This document shows positions 8,511 through 16,393 of a DNA stretch of 64,000 nucleotides, in pieces; position 1 is the stretch's first letter; every line of letters begins with the position of its first letter. A model generated the notes under the pieces. The model saw nothing but the letters and a program-made list of their open reading frames with translations. It ran no database searches and was not told the DNA's origin. The DNA comes from CAWDMC01 sp963803295 (lineage in GTDB: Bacteria; Acidobacteriota; Terriglobia; UBA7540). The translations under genes and the position numbers were made by a program. Where the stretch lies: NCBI GenBank assembly GCA_963803295.1, contig CAWDMC010000027.1, positions 1 through 64,000 on the forward strand, given 5' to 3'.

Positions 8511-9941
8511 TTAAATCCGAAGCGACTTCCAGCGGCCGCGGCGGAACAGCATCATGCCCGCGGCAGCGATCAGCACCTCGGCAATGAGGATCGACAGGAA
8601 TACCCCGCGCGACCCCAACCCGGCGTGGATCGCCAGAACGTACGCCAGCGGGATCTCCAGCACCCAATAGCCGAAGAAGTTCACCACGGTGGGCGTTCTC
8701 GTATCACCGGCGCCGTTGAAGGCTTGCAGCATCACCATACCGTAGGCGTACCCAATATTGCCGAAGCTTAGAATCCGCAGCGCCGACACGGCCAGAGGCA
8801 CCACAGCCGGATCACGGGTGAAAAGGCGGATCACCGGTTCGGCTGCCAATACAAAGAACGCACCCACGCTGCCCATGAAGATCATATTGTAGAAGCCCGT
8901 GCGCCACACCGCCCGTTCCGCCCGCTCCGGCTCGCGCGCTCCCAGGTTCTGGCCCACCAACGTAGCCGCAGCGTTGGCGAGGCCCCAGGAAGGCAGAATC
9001 ACGAAGATCATAATGCGAATGGCAATCGTGTAGCCGGCGATGGCGGCCCCTCCGAACACACTGATAATGCGCACCAGAACGATCCAACTGGCTTGGCCAA
9101 TCAGGAACTGCACGATGCCAGTGATCGACACCTTGATCAAGCGCAGCATCACTTCCAGATCCAGGCGGAGCTGCCGGCGCAGGATGCGGATCCGCTCGCT
9201 GCCGCGCAACAGCATGAACACCTGGAGGAGCAGGCCGATGGAGCGTCCGGTGGTGGTGGCTACCGCTGCCCCGGTAACGCCCAGGCGGGGAAACGGTCCC
9301 AGACCGAAGATCAAGCAGGGATCCAGCACCAGGTTGATAAGGTTTGAGAGCCACAGCACGCGCATGGCGACGGCCGCATCACCCACGCCTCGGAAGATGG
9401 CGTTGTTCAAAAACAGCAGAACCAGCACCCCAGAGGCGCCCAGAATGATCCTCGCATAGCCGGAGCCTACCTGCAGGATGGCAGGCGTCGCGCCCATCAC
9501 CCTGAGGAGCCGCGGCGCCAGGAACAGACAGGGGAGACCCAGCAGCAGCGCTATTCCGAGGCCCAGGGAGATGGCCTGGACAGCAGCCACAGCGGCTCCT
9601 TCGTGATCCTTCTCGCCCGTGCGACGGGCCACCATGGCCGTGGTGGAGAGTCCGAGGCCCATTGCTACCGCAATCACCAGAGTCAGCACGGACTCGGTTA
9701 GCCCGATAGTGGCAACGGCACTCGATCCGAGATGCGCCACCCAGAAAACGTCCACCACGGTGAACAGCGACTCCATCGCCATCTCGAGCACCATGGGAAC
9801 GGCCAGCAGAAAGATGGCGCGATCGATGCCGATCGCAGTGTAATCCTGGTGCGAGCCGCGTATCGCCTCACGCAGGGAAGTCCAGAAACCGGGTGGAGGC
9901 GCTTCGGTTTGAGTCACGGCGGTTGTTTCGGGTGCTTCCAT
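8511..9941 (-). CDS. MATE family efflux transporter
   Basis: Twelve-helix multidrug and toxin extrusion protein (NorM-like) that exports cationic compounds in exchange for Na+ or H+. The 476-residue sequence alternates hydrophobic segments with short polar loops. Family signatures are AVPMVLEMAMESLFTVVDVFWVAHLGSSAVA near residues 48-78, NAIFRGVGDAAVAM, LVLDPCLIFGLGPFPRLGVTGAAVAT and, in the second half, the duplicate AFNGAGDTRTPTVVN. The first 45 residues are a cytoplasmic extension. It is a single gene with no adjacent regulator; substrate unknown. Confidence 0.92.
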   Translation of the reverse strand: MEAPETTAVTQTEAPPPGFWTSLREAIRGSHQDYTAIGIDRAIFLLAVPMVLEMAMESLFTVVDVFWVAHLGSSAVATIGLTESVLTLVIAVAMGLGLSTTAMVARRTGEKDHEGAAVAAVQAISLGLGIALLLGLPCLFLAPRLLRVMGATPAILQVGSGYARIILGASGVLVLLFLNNAIFRGVGDAAVAMRVLWLSNLINLVLDPCLIFGLGPFPRLGVTGAAVATTTGRSIGLLLQVFMLLRGSERIRILRRQLRLDLEVMLRLIKVSITGIVQFLIGQASWIVLVRIISVFGGAAIAGYTIAIRIMIFVILPSWGLANAAATLVGQNLGAREPERAERAVWRTGFYNMIFMGSVGAFFVLAAEPVIRLFTRDPAVVPLAVSALRILSFGNIGYAYGMVMLQAFNGAGDTRTPTVVNFFGYWVLEIPLAYVLAIHAGLGSRGVFLSILIAEVLIAAAGMMLFRRGRWKSLRI

Positions 9942-10025
9942 TAGAACACCTTGTAGAACCCGTTGCTTGCACCCGAAGGCGCGGCGCGGGGTCAGGACCG
10001 GTTTAACTGACGCGTCTACACGCGA

Positions 10026-10464
10026 GTGACAAGGCCAAAGAGTAACTGGCTCGACACGAACACCGTGATCTACATCGTCAAGGGCCAGTCACGGCACGCC
10101 CGCCGCAAGCTCGCACGAGTGAGCGTCGACCACGACGTCCGATCTCGGTGAGACCGAGGCGGAGATCCGCTTCGGCGTCGCCCGCGGGAAGCTCTCGGCG
10201 GCAACGGAGGCTGCCGTCGAGCTGTTCCTGTCCAAGATTGATATCCTGCCTTGGGACTCCGCCGCTGCGCGTGCATACGCGAAGGCCCGCGCCACGCTGG
10301 AGCGAATCGGCGAGCCGCTGGCGAACAGGGACTTGCTGATTGCCGCCCATGCTGCCGGCGTGGGAGCCGTACTGGTGACGAACGACCACACCCTCGAAGA
10401 GTGCTCGAAGGATATCGACGTGAGGCAGACGGTCAATTGGGACGATGTGAGCGTGAAACGCTGA
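10026..10464 (+). pseudogene. Frameshifted PIN-domain toxin (VapC/FitB-like)
   Basis: The first part (GTG 10026) reads NWLDTNTVIYIVKGQSRHA, the canonical PIN N-terminus with catalytic Asp. It then runs into TGA near 10149. The rest of the toxin continues two frames over from about 10142/10153: VTEAEIRFGVARGKLS, the NRDLLIAAHAAGVGAVLVTND core with further acidic residues, then stop at 10464. Two extra bases (AG at about 10151-10152) and disorder around codons DHDV account for the break. No intact start with a good ribosome site and no cognate antitoxin lie upstream. PIN RNases normally cleave tRNA or rRNA; this copy should be inactive. It lies directly before an intact vapBC pair. Confidence 0.8.
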
Positions 10465-10510
10465 CTCCCCATCGGCTGATTTCCGTAAATATGGTAATAT
10501 GGGAAGCTGT

Positions 10511-10771
10511 ATGAAAACCACCGTTGAACTTCCCGAGGACCTTCTGCTCGAAGCCAAGCGGAAGGCGCTCGAAACCCGAACAACATTACGCGATATTCTC
10601 GAGCGCGCTCTGCGGCGGGAGTTGAGGCAGTCCGCCAGCCGGCCAACGCGCCGTCACCCCCGGATTCGTTGGATAACATCCGCAGGGGGTCTGCCGCCGG
10701 GCCTCGAGGTTTCCGACCGCAGCAAGATGTGGGATTGGATCGAGAAAGAGCGCGCGCATGATCGCCATTGA
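10511..10771 (+). CDS. VapB-type antitoxin
   Basis: An 86-residue protein with an N-terminal MetJ/CopG-like DNA-binding segment (MKTTVELPEDLLLEAKRKALETRTTLRDILERALRREL) and a C-terminal toxin-binding tail (PPGLEVSDRSKMWDWIEKER), as in VapB antitoxins. ATG 10511 is preferred over the upstream ATG at 10499 because the family starts with MKTT. The upstream DNA has an AT-rich near-repeat (TAAATATGG TAATATGGG, 10491-10507) that could be the autoregulatory operator. The last 14 bp overlap the toxin start, so the pair is translationally coupled. Confidence 0.82.
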   Translation: MKTTVELPEDLLLEAKRKALETRTTLRDILERALRRELRQSASRPTRRHPRIRWITSAGGLPPGLEVSDRSKMWDWIEKERAHDRH

Positions 10772-11186
10772 CACCAACCTCCTGGTTTACGCTCAACGCC
10801 GGCATACCCCCGAGCACCGGGCGGCTCGAAGAGCAATCGAACGCGCCAGCGCCGATCGTCGAGGCTGGGGAATTCCGTTGTCGTGCATCGCCGAATTCTG
10901 GTGTGTGGTCACGCATCCGGCAAGCAGCGGGGGCCCATCGCCGGCCAAAGAGGCGCGCGGTTTTCTTCACGAGTTGATGGCGAATGGCGGGGCGAATGTT
11001 TGGACTCCAGGCACGGGATTCTGGGGGCGACTGACTCAATTGGCCAGCGACCTGAAAATTGCGGGCCCTCGTGTGTTTGATCTGCAAATAGCCTTGATCG
11101 CGTTTGAGAACGGCGCTACGGAACTTTGGAGCCATGACCGCGGCTTCGGGGTTCTGCCAGGGTTGGTCGTGCGCGATCCATTGTAG
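10758..11186 (+). CDS. PIN-domain ribonuclease toxin VapC
   Basis: A 142-residue PIN toxin. The four acidic positions expected for Mg2+ are visible: MIAIDTNLLVYA (Asp5), IAEFWCVVTH (Glu about 40), VFDLQIALIAFENGA (Asp about 111) and SHDRGF (Asp about 129). It would cleave a structured RNA (tRNA or rRNA in characterised VapCs) when its antitoxin is degraded. It overlaps vapB by 14 bp. Intact, unlike the neighbouring PIN and ParE-like toxins. Confidence 0.85.
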   Translation: MIAIDTNLLVYAQRRHTPEHRAARRAIERASADRRGWGIPLSCIAEFWCVVTHPASSGGPSPAKEARGFLHELMANGGANVWTPGTGFWGRLTQLASDLKIAGPRVFDLQIALIAFENGATELWSHDRGFGVLPGLVVRDPL

Positions 11187-11644
11187 ATAATCCGTGTAAC
11201 CGCAGCAAGCTTGGGGTAGGTCTGACTTGTGCAGCGAATCCGACCCCGGCGCCCGCCGCAGGGACCCAGCGTGGGTGATCGAGGTCCGCGACCAGTACCG
11301 CGACGTACTCGTTCCGTTCTTCCTCAAGCGGGGGAAATAAGCAGGGGGGGAATAGGGACATGCGCGTGCCAGTCCCTTAGTCCTTACCTGCTTGTGGCTA
11401 AAGTTTTTCCTCTATCAACTTTGTACGCCGAGGAAGCAGGCGCACGGTGATGAAGAACTATCGGGGAAAAGGACGCCGCAACTTTGATCCGTCGGCTGAC
11501 GGGCCCTACACTACAACAGTTTGTAACATCATGGCGAGCGAAGAGACGCGGACCGCAAAGGCGGCGGTCCGCGCTACGAACTTCCTTTCCCCGCCTTTTG
11601 GACATGGTGGAATCAAGCGTATTCAGTTGTGTTAGGAGTGCATC
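11187..11644. other. Intergenic region between TA modules
   Basis: No gene supported. An imperfect hairpin occurs at about 11213-11247 (ggggtaggt ... ccgacccc). A short open stretch ending at 11340 (..VRDQYRDVLVPFFLKRGK) may be a gene scrap but is too short to assign. A REP-like palindrome lies at 11549-11578. Confidence 0.4.
11549..11578. repeat. REP-like palindrome family 1, copy 1
   Basis: Stem GCGGACCGC (11549-11557) / GCGGTCCGC (11565-11573), followed by GCTAC. Same layout as the three other family 1 copies, all ending GCGCTAC on one side. Confidence 0.6.
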
Positions 11645-11908
11645 ATGGCGACCACCCCGGTAGTGACCGTACGCTTGGAACCCGAGCTGCGGGAACGACT
11701 GGACCGTTTGGCGAAGGCGCAGCGCCGCAGCCGCTCGTTTGTGGCGACGGAAGCGATCCGCGAATATGTGAAAGTGAACGAGTAGCAGATCGAGGAAACC
11801 CGCAAGGCGTTGGCGGAAGCTGACCGGGGAGAGTTTGCCTCTCCATCCGAGGTTCGCCGCGTGGCGAAGAAGTGGACCAGCCCCAGGCGGAGCGCACGTG
11901 CCCGATAG
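11645..11908 (+). pseudogene. Ribbon-helix-helix antitoxin with in-frame TAG
   Basis: ATG 11645 opens a CopG/ParD-type RHH domain (VVTVRLEPELRERLDRLAK, RSFVATEAIREYVKVNE). A TAG at 11783-11785 interrupts exactly where relatives usually have Trp (NEWQIEE), and the frame then continues with a proper antitoxin tail (QIEETRKALAEADRGEFASPSEV) to a stop at 11906-11908. A TGG to TAG change would explain this. The 46-residue truncated product would keep DNA binding but lose toxin neutralisation. The tail overlaps the toxin GTG at 11898, the usual coupling. Confidence 0.78.
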
Positions 11909-12219
11909 CGGGCTTGAGATCCGCTGGCTGAAACGGGCGCTGGCCAACCTCGATGCCGAAGCCGCCTTTATCGCCCGCGATCATCCCGCCGCCGCTGCCC
12001 GCGTGGTGGAAGCCATTGCCACTACGGTGGAATTGCTCGCTCAGCATCCCGCCCTGGGCCGCCCTGGGCCGCCCCGGGCGCGTCGAGGGCACCCGCGAGT
12101 TGGTGGTCCCCGATACTCCGTACCTGGTGCCCTACCGCGTGCGCGGCCACGCTGTCAAAATCCTCCGCGTTTTCCATGGCGCCCGCGAGTGGCCGAAGCA
12201 AGTAGCAAGTAGCAAGTAG
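11898..12219 (+). pseudogene. ParE/RelE-family toxin broken by a 10-bp tandem duplication
   Basis: GTG 11898 starts a RelE/ParE-fold toxin (LEIRWLKRALANLDAEAAFIARDHPAAAARVVEAIATTVELLAQHPALGR). At 12051-12070 the decamer GCCCTGGGCC occurs twice in exact tandem. Removing one copy restores a continuous family C-terminus (GRPGRVEGTRELVVPDTPYL ... VKILRVFHGAREWPK) that ends at 12219 in the other frame. The toxin, which would target gyrase or ribosome-bound mRNA, is therefore inactive as written. The loss of toxin fits the stop codon in its antitoxin. Confidence 0.82.
12051..12070. repeat. Exact 10-bp tandem duplication
   Basis: GCCCTGGGCC at 12051-12060 and again at 12061-12070; responsible for the frameshift in the ParE-like toxin. 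Confidence 0.9.
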
Positions 12220-12220
12220 C
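12200..12220. repeat. AAGTAGC x3 tandem repeat
   Basis: Three perfect copies of AAGTAGC. They span the stop codon of the ParE-like toxin and run straight into the REP-like palindrome at 12221. Confidence 0.8.
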
Positions 12221-12301
12221 GCGGACCTGCGGTTCAAGGTCCGCGGCTCTTCCCCGCATCATGACGAAAAGCCGCGGACCTCAAAATCAGGTCCGCGCTA
12301 C
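12217..12301. repeat. Pair of inverted REP-like palindromes, family 1 copies 2 and 3
   Basis: Copy 2: GCGGACCT (12221-12228) / AGGTCCGC (12237-12244), preceded by GTA-GC. Copy 3: GCGGACCT (12274-12281) / AGGTCCGC (12289-12296), followed by GCTAC. The two asymmetric flanks show they are in opposite orientation, so the pair resembles a BIME. They lie in the short gap between the ParE-like pseudogene and the convergent DMT transporter. Confidence 0.65.
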
Positions 12302-12377
12302 CTTGCTCTTGATCGCTCAACCAACCCAAATTCATCCCGCGCAGAGTCATGGCGACGGGTTCTGGCGAACGTGCAGG

Positions 12378-13364
12378 TCATCCTTGCACCGGCGAACGAC
12401 CAGGATCGGGTGGTAGTTTCCGCCGGCCCTCGTAAATCGTCACCAGAAGTGTGCTGGCAAGCACGAGCAATCCGCCAAATACCATGGACTTGGTCAGATG
12501 CTCATGGAGCACGACGAAGGCTGTGATTAGGCCAAAGAAAGAAATGAGGTAGTTGGAAAGCCCCGCCTGGGTGGCATCGAGGCGCGTCAACACGCTGAGG
12601 AACGCGAGCATCGCCAAAAAGTATTGGAAGAATCCGAGAATGAAAAAGCACAGCCAGACCACCGGGGTGAAATGGGGGATGGTCGCGAAGGTATGCGGTT
12701 CGGTAAAGATAGCGATAGGCAGCATCACCACCACTACGACACAATAACTTCGAAACAACACTTCGAGCGGAGAGTAAACCCTCATCAGCCTTTTGCTGTA
12801 GGTGTTGTAAAAAGCGCTCGCATTCATCGCAAAGAAGAGCAGCAAGTTTCCAATCAGATATTTGGAACTGGTGAGATTGACCTGCCCCCAACTGATGCCC
12901 GAGCACTCCATGACTCCCGCGAGGGCCAGCGCGAAGCCCCACCAGCGCACCGGTGTCATGCGCTCGCCCAGTAGCAAATAGGCCATGATTGCCGTAAAGA
13001 TCGGAAGACCAAGCCCCAAAAGGGCGGCGTTAGAAGCAAGCGTGTATCGCACTCCCCAAGCTACGAATGTTTGGGTCACGACCTGACCGGCGACGCCGAT
13101 CAGGACGAAGTGCCAGAAAGCGTTAGGCATTCTTGGGCCGCCGCCGGATTCCCCAAGGCCAGTCAGCTCTTCTCGTCTTGTTTTCCGGCGCTCCCTCAAT
13201 ACAATAGGCGCGAGAAGCAGGGTGGCGATGCTGATGGGAAAAAAGGCGGCAAAAACCGGACCCGACTGTCGCTGTACTATTTTGTAGACGACAAACTGGC
13301 TCCCCCAAACCATGTTACAGAACAGCAGTAAGCCCCAATCATAGAGTCGAGATCTGTTTCCCAA
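12378..13364 (-). CDS. DMT/EamA family transporter
   Basis: Ten-helix drug/metabolite transporter of the EamA type, likely an exporter of small metabolites; substrate unknown. The two five-helix halves are visible: WGLLLFCNMVWGSQFVVYKIV at the start, PVFAAFFPISIATLLLAPIVL, then LASNAALLGLGLPIFTAIMAYLLLGERMTPVRWWGFALALAGV, and the second EamA unit ending SMVFGGLLVLASTLLVTIYEGRR. The frame stays open far upstream to 13697, which would overlap the next gene by 257 bp with non-membrane sequence, so I place the start at TTG 13364, giving about 328 residues as expected for the family. It lies downstream of the secreted glycan protein, same strand. Confidence 0.8.
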   Translation of the reverse strand: MGNRSRLYDWGLLLFCNMVWGSQFVVYKIVQRQSGPVFAAFFPISIATLLLAPIVLRERRKTRREELTGLGESGGGPRMPNAFWHFVLIGVAGQVVTQTFVAWGVRYTLASNAALLGLGLPIFTAIMAYLLLGERMTPVRWWGFALALAGVMECSGISWGQVNLTSSKYLIGNLLLFFAMNASAFYNTYSKRLMRVYSPLEVLFRSYCVVVVVMLPIAIFTEPHTFATIPHFTPVVWLCFFILGFFQYFLAMLAFLSVLTRLDATQAGLSNYLISFFGLITAFVVLHEHLTKSMVFGGLLVLASTLLVTIYEGRRKLPPDPGRSPVQG

Positions 13365-13440
13365 GTATCCCCCTACAGCAGGGGCGGCGCTCGCCAGCCA
13401 CCGGCCGCCATGTGGAACGAACGTAGAGCTTCCGGGATTC

Positions 13441-16164
13441 CTACTGCTGATGTGGGCCGGCGACCGATGTCTGCGCCAAATGAAGGCTTTGAGGACTGTT
13501 GCCTTTGCCGCCGTCACCTGTAGCCACCTCGATCGCCTGCACCATCGCGTCTCGCTGGCACCCATGCAAATCTGATCCCACAAATCGTAAGGCGATGACG
13601 CCATTTTGAGGTTTAACTTCGTTGTAAACGAGGTCCACGGGTTTGTCGGCTCCAGCCGCCGTTTTTGCGACGTCAAAACTCTCGGCGACCTTTTCACCGT
13701 TCAGATAGATCGTGATGCCACGTTGGTTCGGACCATTGAACTCGGTTTCGGCGAACTTGAGCCGCACGTGATACTGGCCGGGCCCGACGGTCACATTTAC
13801 AGTGAACTCCGGCCAGTGGACCCCGTAGCGGTAAAGTTCCGGGTCTGGCGTGTCCTTGATGAATACGGCCTGTCTCATCGTCCACCAAGTCCTGGCCACA
13901 GCGTCGGGCGACGGCTCGTACCCCGCCTTCTCATGACCGGTCCTGGCGATGAACTCTGTTCCTGGTCTCCAGGCCTGCCCCTCGGAATCAACGTAGTCCC
14001 GCCGGCCGGTATATCCAAAGATGAATCGCTGCGCCTCCGTCGGTCCTCCCTCCTGGCCAAAACCGCTGTCACCCGTGGCCTGCGAGTACTCGAGACCATC
14101 AACGTAGACTTCTTTGCTTTCGGCGATCGGATCGCCTTCTCCTAGAACGACCACTTTTAAGGTGTGGAAGTCATCGGACAGACCGTTTTTGTAATACAGA
14201 ATCTGCCGCCGCAAGGGAATCGGGCTAAAGCAATCAATCCCAACCCGTTGCTTCTCCCCATCCACAAACACGTCGGCGAGACCGCCTTTTCTCCCCACTG
14301 CACCAACGAGGCGGACCTGGTTCCCCTGGAAGCGATAGCTTACGCTCGATCCGGATTGGGTCGCCATCTGTGAGGTTCTCCGGTAGTCCTGCTCGTGTGG
14401 GACCTTGTGCCATTCCCCCGTGTACGTCAACTCCCCCTCATCGACCATCACCTGGGGATCGGGACCCTTGATGACAACCGTCGCTGCGCCATCGTGACGC
14501 AGGTGAACCACCACGTCCCCACCATCGAGCGTCCGGACCGTGTAGCCGTTGGCCGCTAGGTTCGGCCGCTGCTCGAGCGGCCTGCCATCGGCCGTGACCG
14601 TCTTTGGTGAATACGCGAGGCGCAATACATCGATGCTGTTCGGTGGAGCGTCAAAGGTGGAATAGCGAATCTCGTCCGCCCCGTAGATCACCCTGGTAAC
14701 GAGGCCGGAACTGCGCATGATGTGATTCTCACGGTTTGGTCCCATGACTTCGGGAAGCCATCCCATCGTCTTCAACGCATAATCGAGAGCCATGGGCTGG
14801 GCGATCTTGAACCACGTCCCGTCCACCAGCGGACCGCCATCGATGTTATCCATGGCTTGTCCGTTTTCCTGCCCGTCGTAGGTGGTGATCATCTCCGAAC
14901 GCCGCCCGATTTCCCTGCCCCACTCGCTGTCCGCCTCAACTCCGTAGCGGGCGAAGGACCTCGCCAGTTCCTGCGGGCTATACGAAAGGGATCGTCCGCA
15001 ACAGCCGGAGGACTCCGGATAGGCCCAGGCGCCACTGTAGGTATCGCCGTTGGATTGCGGGTTGACACCGGTGTGATTGAGATTGAGGCTCAGGATGTTG
15101 CGTACGTCGTTCTTCCAGTTCGTGAAGTAATCCTTGTGATCCATCATGTAGACTGAAACATAGTCGGTCGGATACAGCGTTTGTACAGGGTTCTCCCAAT
15201 CCCAAAAATGGCGCCCCCAGGTGTCGTCAACATACCAGGCCGGCAGCAGGACATCCCGCAGGTACTTGCGGCCGGCGTCGCGAGCGGCCACAAGGCTGTT
15301 CCCGGTTCCGTGGTAACCCGTCCGGATCAACTCGTCAAGAAACCAAAGGATCATGGTCACGCCGCCGGTTTGCACTCCGTTCATGCCGGAGCCGCCTACG
15401 TTGTCGGCATAGCGTCCCCACGGCGAGGCGTTGGGGTCCGTACGACGGTTCCGGGCAAGTAGATCCGCCCAGTGCTTGGCCGTGTCATACCACTTCACGT
15501 TGCCGGTTAGCTCGTAGGCGTGGATCAACTGCAGGCCAAATTCTGCGACAATATCCAGTTGAATTTTGCCATTCCCGCTCTCAAGTGCTTCCTTGGGCCC
15601 CAATCGGCAGTCATGATAGGCGACTCCCATGGTCGGAACACTGATCAAAATGTTCGGCCAACCGTGATTGGCGCTGGTCTGGCAGTGTGCGAGGATGTAG
15701 TCAATGGTCGTGCTGATGCTCTTAAATCCCGCTGGATCGCCGGAGTAGCGGTAGTATTCAAGCATGCTACTGATGGTGTACGCTCCACGTTGAGCAAGAT
15801 CACCGTTGTCCCAGTCTTTCTCGGGAGGAATGGTAATCTTGCCGTCGCTATCGATGTTCCAGTTGCCATTGAAGACGTACTCTGGCGCCGGCCGGACGGC
15901 GCCGCTGCCCCGGGCCCATGGGTATCGCTTAAGCGTCTCCGCGGCGACGCGAACGCGGAAGTCGAACTGCCCATTCTGTCCTGTGTACCACGGAGCGATC
16001 ACACCGTTCCGATCTTCGACGGCGTCGTGACCAAAGTAGTGCTTCTGGGTCGTGGCGGCGTTTTCCTGTCCGCCTGAAACCAACAACAGCGTCGTGCCCA
16101 GTAGGAGCATCCGCGCAGCCGCGGACCACTTTGAGTGATCGCTGAGAATGTTATGCCCACGCAT
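13441..16164 (-). CDS. Secreted (alpha/alpha)6-type glycan protein with malectin-like C-terminus
   Basis: A 907-residue exported protein; MLLLGTTLLLVSGG near residue 19 is the hydrophobic core of a signal peptide. Residues about 60-520 are helix-rich with repeated hairpin-like motifs (YTISSMLEYYRYSG, LQLIHAYELTGNVKWYDTAKHWADLLARN), typical of six-hairpin glycosidases, lyases or epimerases. A beta-rich segment follows (VSYRFQGNQVRLVGAVGRKGGLADVFVDG), like a carbohydrate-binding jelly roll. The last 150 residues match a malectin fold (GQYHVRLKFAETEFNGPNQRGITIYLNGEKV). Catalytic residues cannot be assigned. It probably acts on an extracellular polysaccharide. The DMT gene lies downstream and the ceramidase-like gene upstream on the same strand. 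Confidence 0.75.
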   Translation of the reverse strand: MRGHNILSDHSKWSAAARMLLLGTTLLLVSGGQENAATTQKHYFGHDAVEDRNGVIAPWYTGQNGQFDFRVRVAAETLKRYPWARGSGAVRPAPEYVFNGNWNIDSDGKITIPPEKDWDNGDLAQRGAYTISSMLEYYRYSGDPAGFKSISTTIDYILAHCQTSANHGWPNILISVPTMGVAYHDCRLGPKEALESGNGKIQLDIVAEFGLQLIHAYELTGNVKWYDTAKHWADLLARNRRTDPNASPWGRYADNVGGSGMNGVQTGGVTMILWFLDELIRTGYHGTGNSLVAARDAGRKYLRDVLLPAWYVDDTWGRHFWDWENPVQTLYPTDYVSVYMMDHKDYFTNWKNDVRNILSLNLNHTGVNPQSNGDTYSGAWAYPESSGCCGRSLSYSPQELARSFARYGVEADSEWGREIGRRSEMITTYDGQENGQAMDNIDGGPLVDGTWFKIAQPMALDYALKTMGWLPEVMGPNRENHIMRSSGLVTRVIYGADEIRYSTFDAPPNSIDVLRLAYSPKTVTADGRPLEQRPNLAANGYTVRTLDGGDVVVHLRHDGAATVVIKGPDPQVMVDEGELTYTGEWHKVPHEQDYRRTSQMATQSGSSVSYRFQGNQVRLVGAVGRKGGLADVFVDGEKQRVGIDCFSPIPLRRQILYYKNGLSDDFHTLKVVVLGEGDPIAESKEVYVDGLEYSQATGDSGFGQEGGPTEAQRFIFGYTGRRDYVDSEGQAWRPGTEFIARTGHEKAGYEPSPDAVARTWWTMRQAVFIKDTPDPELYRYGVHWPEFTVNVTVGPGQYHVRLKFAETEFNGPNQRGITIYLNGEKVAESFDVAKTAAGADKPVDLVYNEVKPQNGVIALRFVGSDLHGCQRDAMVQAIEVATGDGGKGNSPQSLHLAQTSVAGPHQQ

Positions 16165-16393
16165 AGACTTAACGCCCCCTTCAGTGCTCTACGGCTCACG
16201 ATCCACCTACTAAGCATTACAAGTTACAGTGACGCTCCCATCTGTAGCAGGCGCTGTCCTCAGCGCCGAAAACGCCGGTGGGGACACCGGCGCTACAGTA
16301 AGTATAAGAGCGAAGGCAGAATCCGATCTGGATCAGATCCTATTCTTCAACCGTCAATGCTCCAACTGCTTTCGACCGGCTCACCGTACGGAC
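16165..16393. other. Intergenic region with compound palindrome
   Basis: No gene; mostly occupied by the family 2 REP-like element at 16243-16297. Confidence 0.5.
16243..16297. repeat. REP-like palindrome family 2, double-hairpin copy
   Basis: Two perfect hairpins side by side: GGCGCTG-TCCT-CAGCGCC (16250-16267) and CGCCGGTG-GGGA-CACCGGCG (16273-16292). The whole unit is bounded by TGTAGC on the left and GCTACA on the right. The second hairpin recurs identically at 17844-17863. Confidence 0.75.

Noticed and set aside
11269..11340. Short frame VRDQYRDVLVPFFLKRGK
   Set aside because: Too short and without start; weak resemblance to homing-endonuclease tails is not enough for a call.
13365..13697. 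Upstream extension of the DMT transporter frame
   Set aside because: Overlaps the 3' end of the secreted protein by 257 bp and is not membrane-like; a TTG at 13364 gives normal length.
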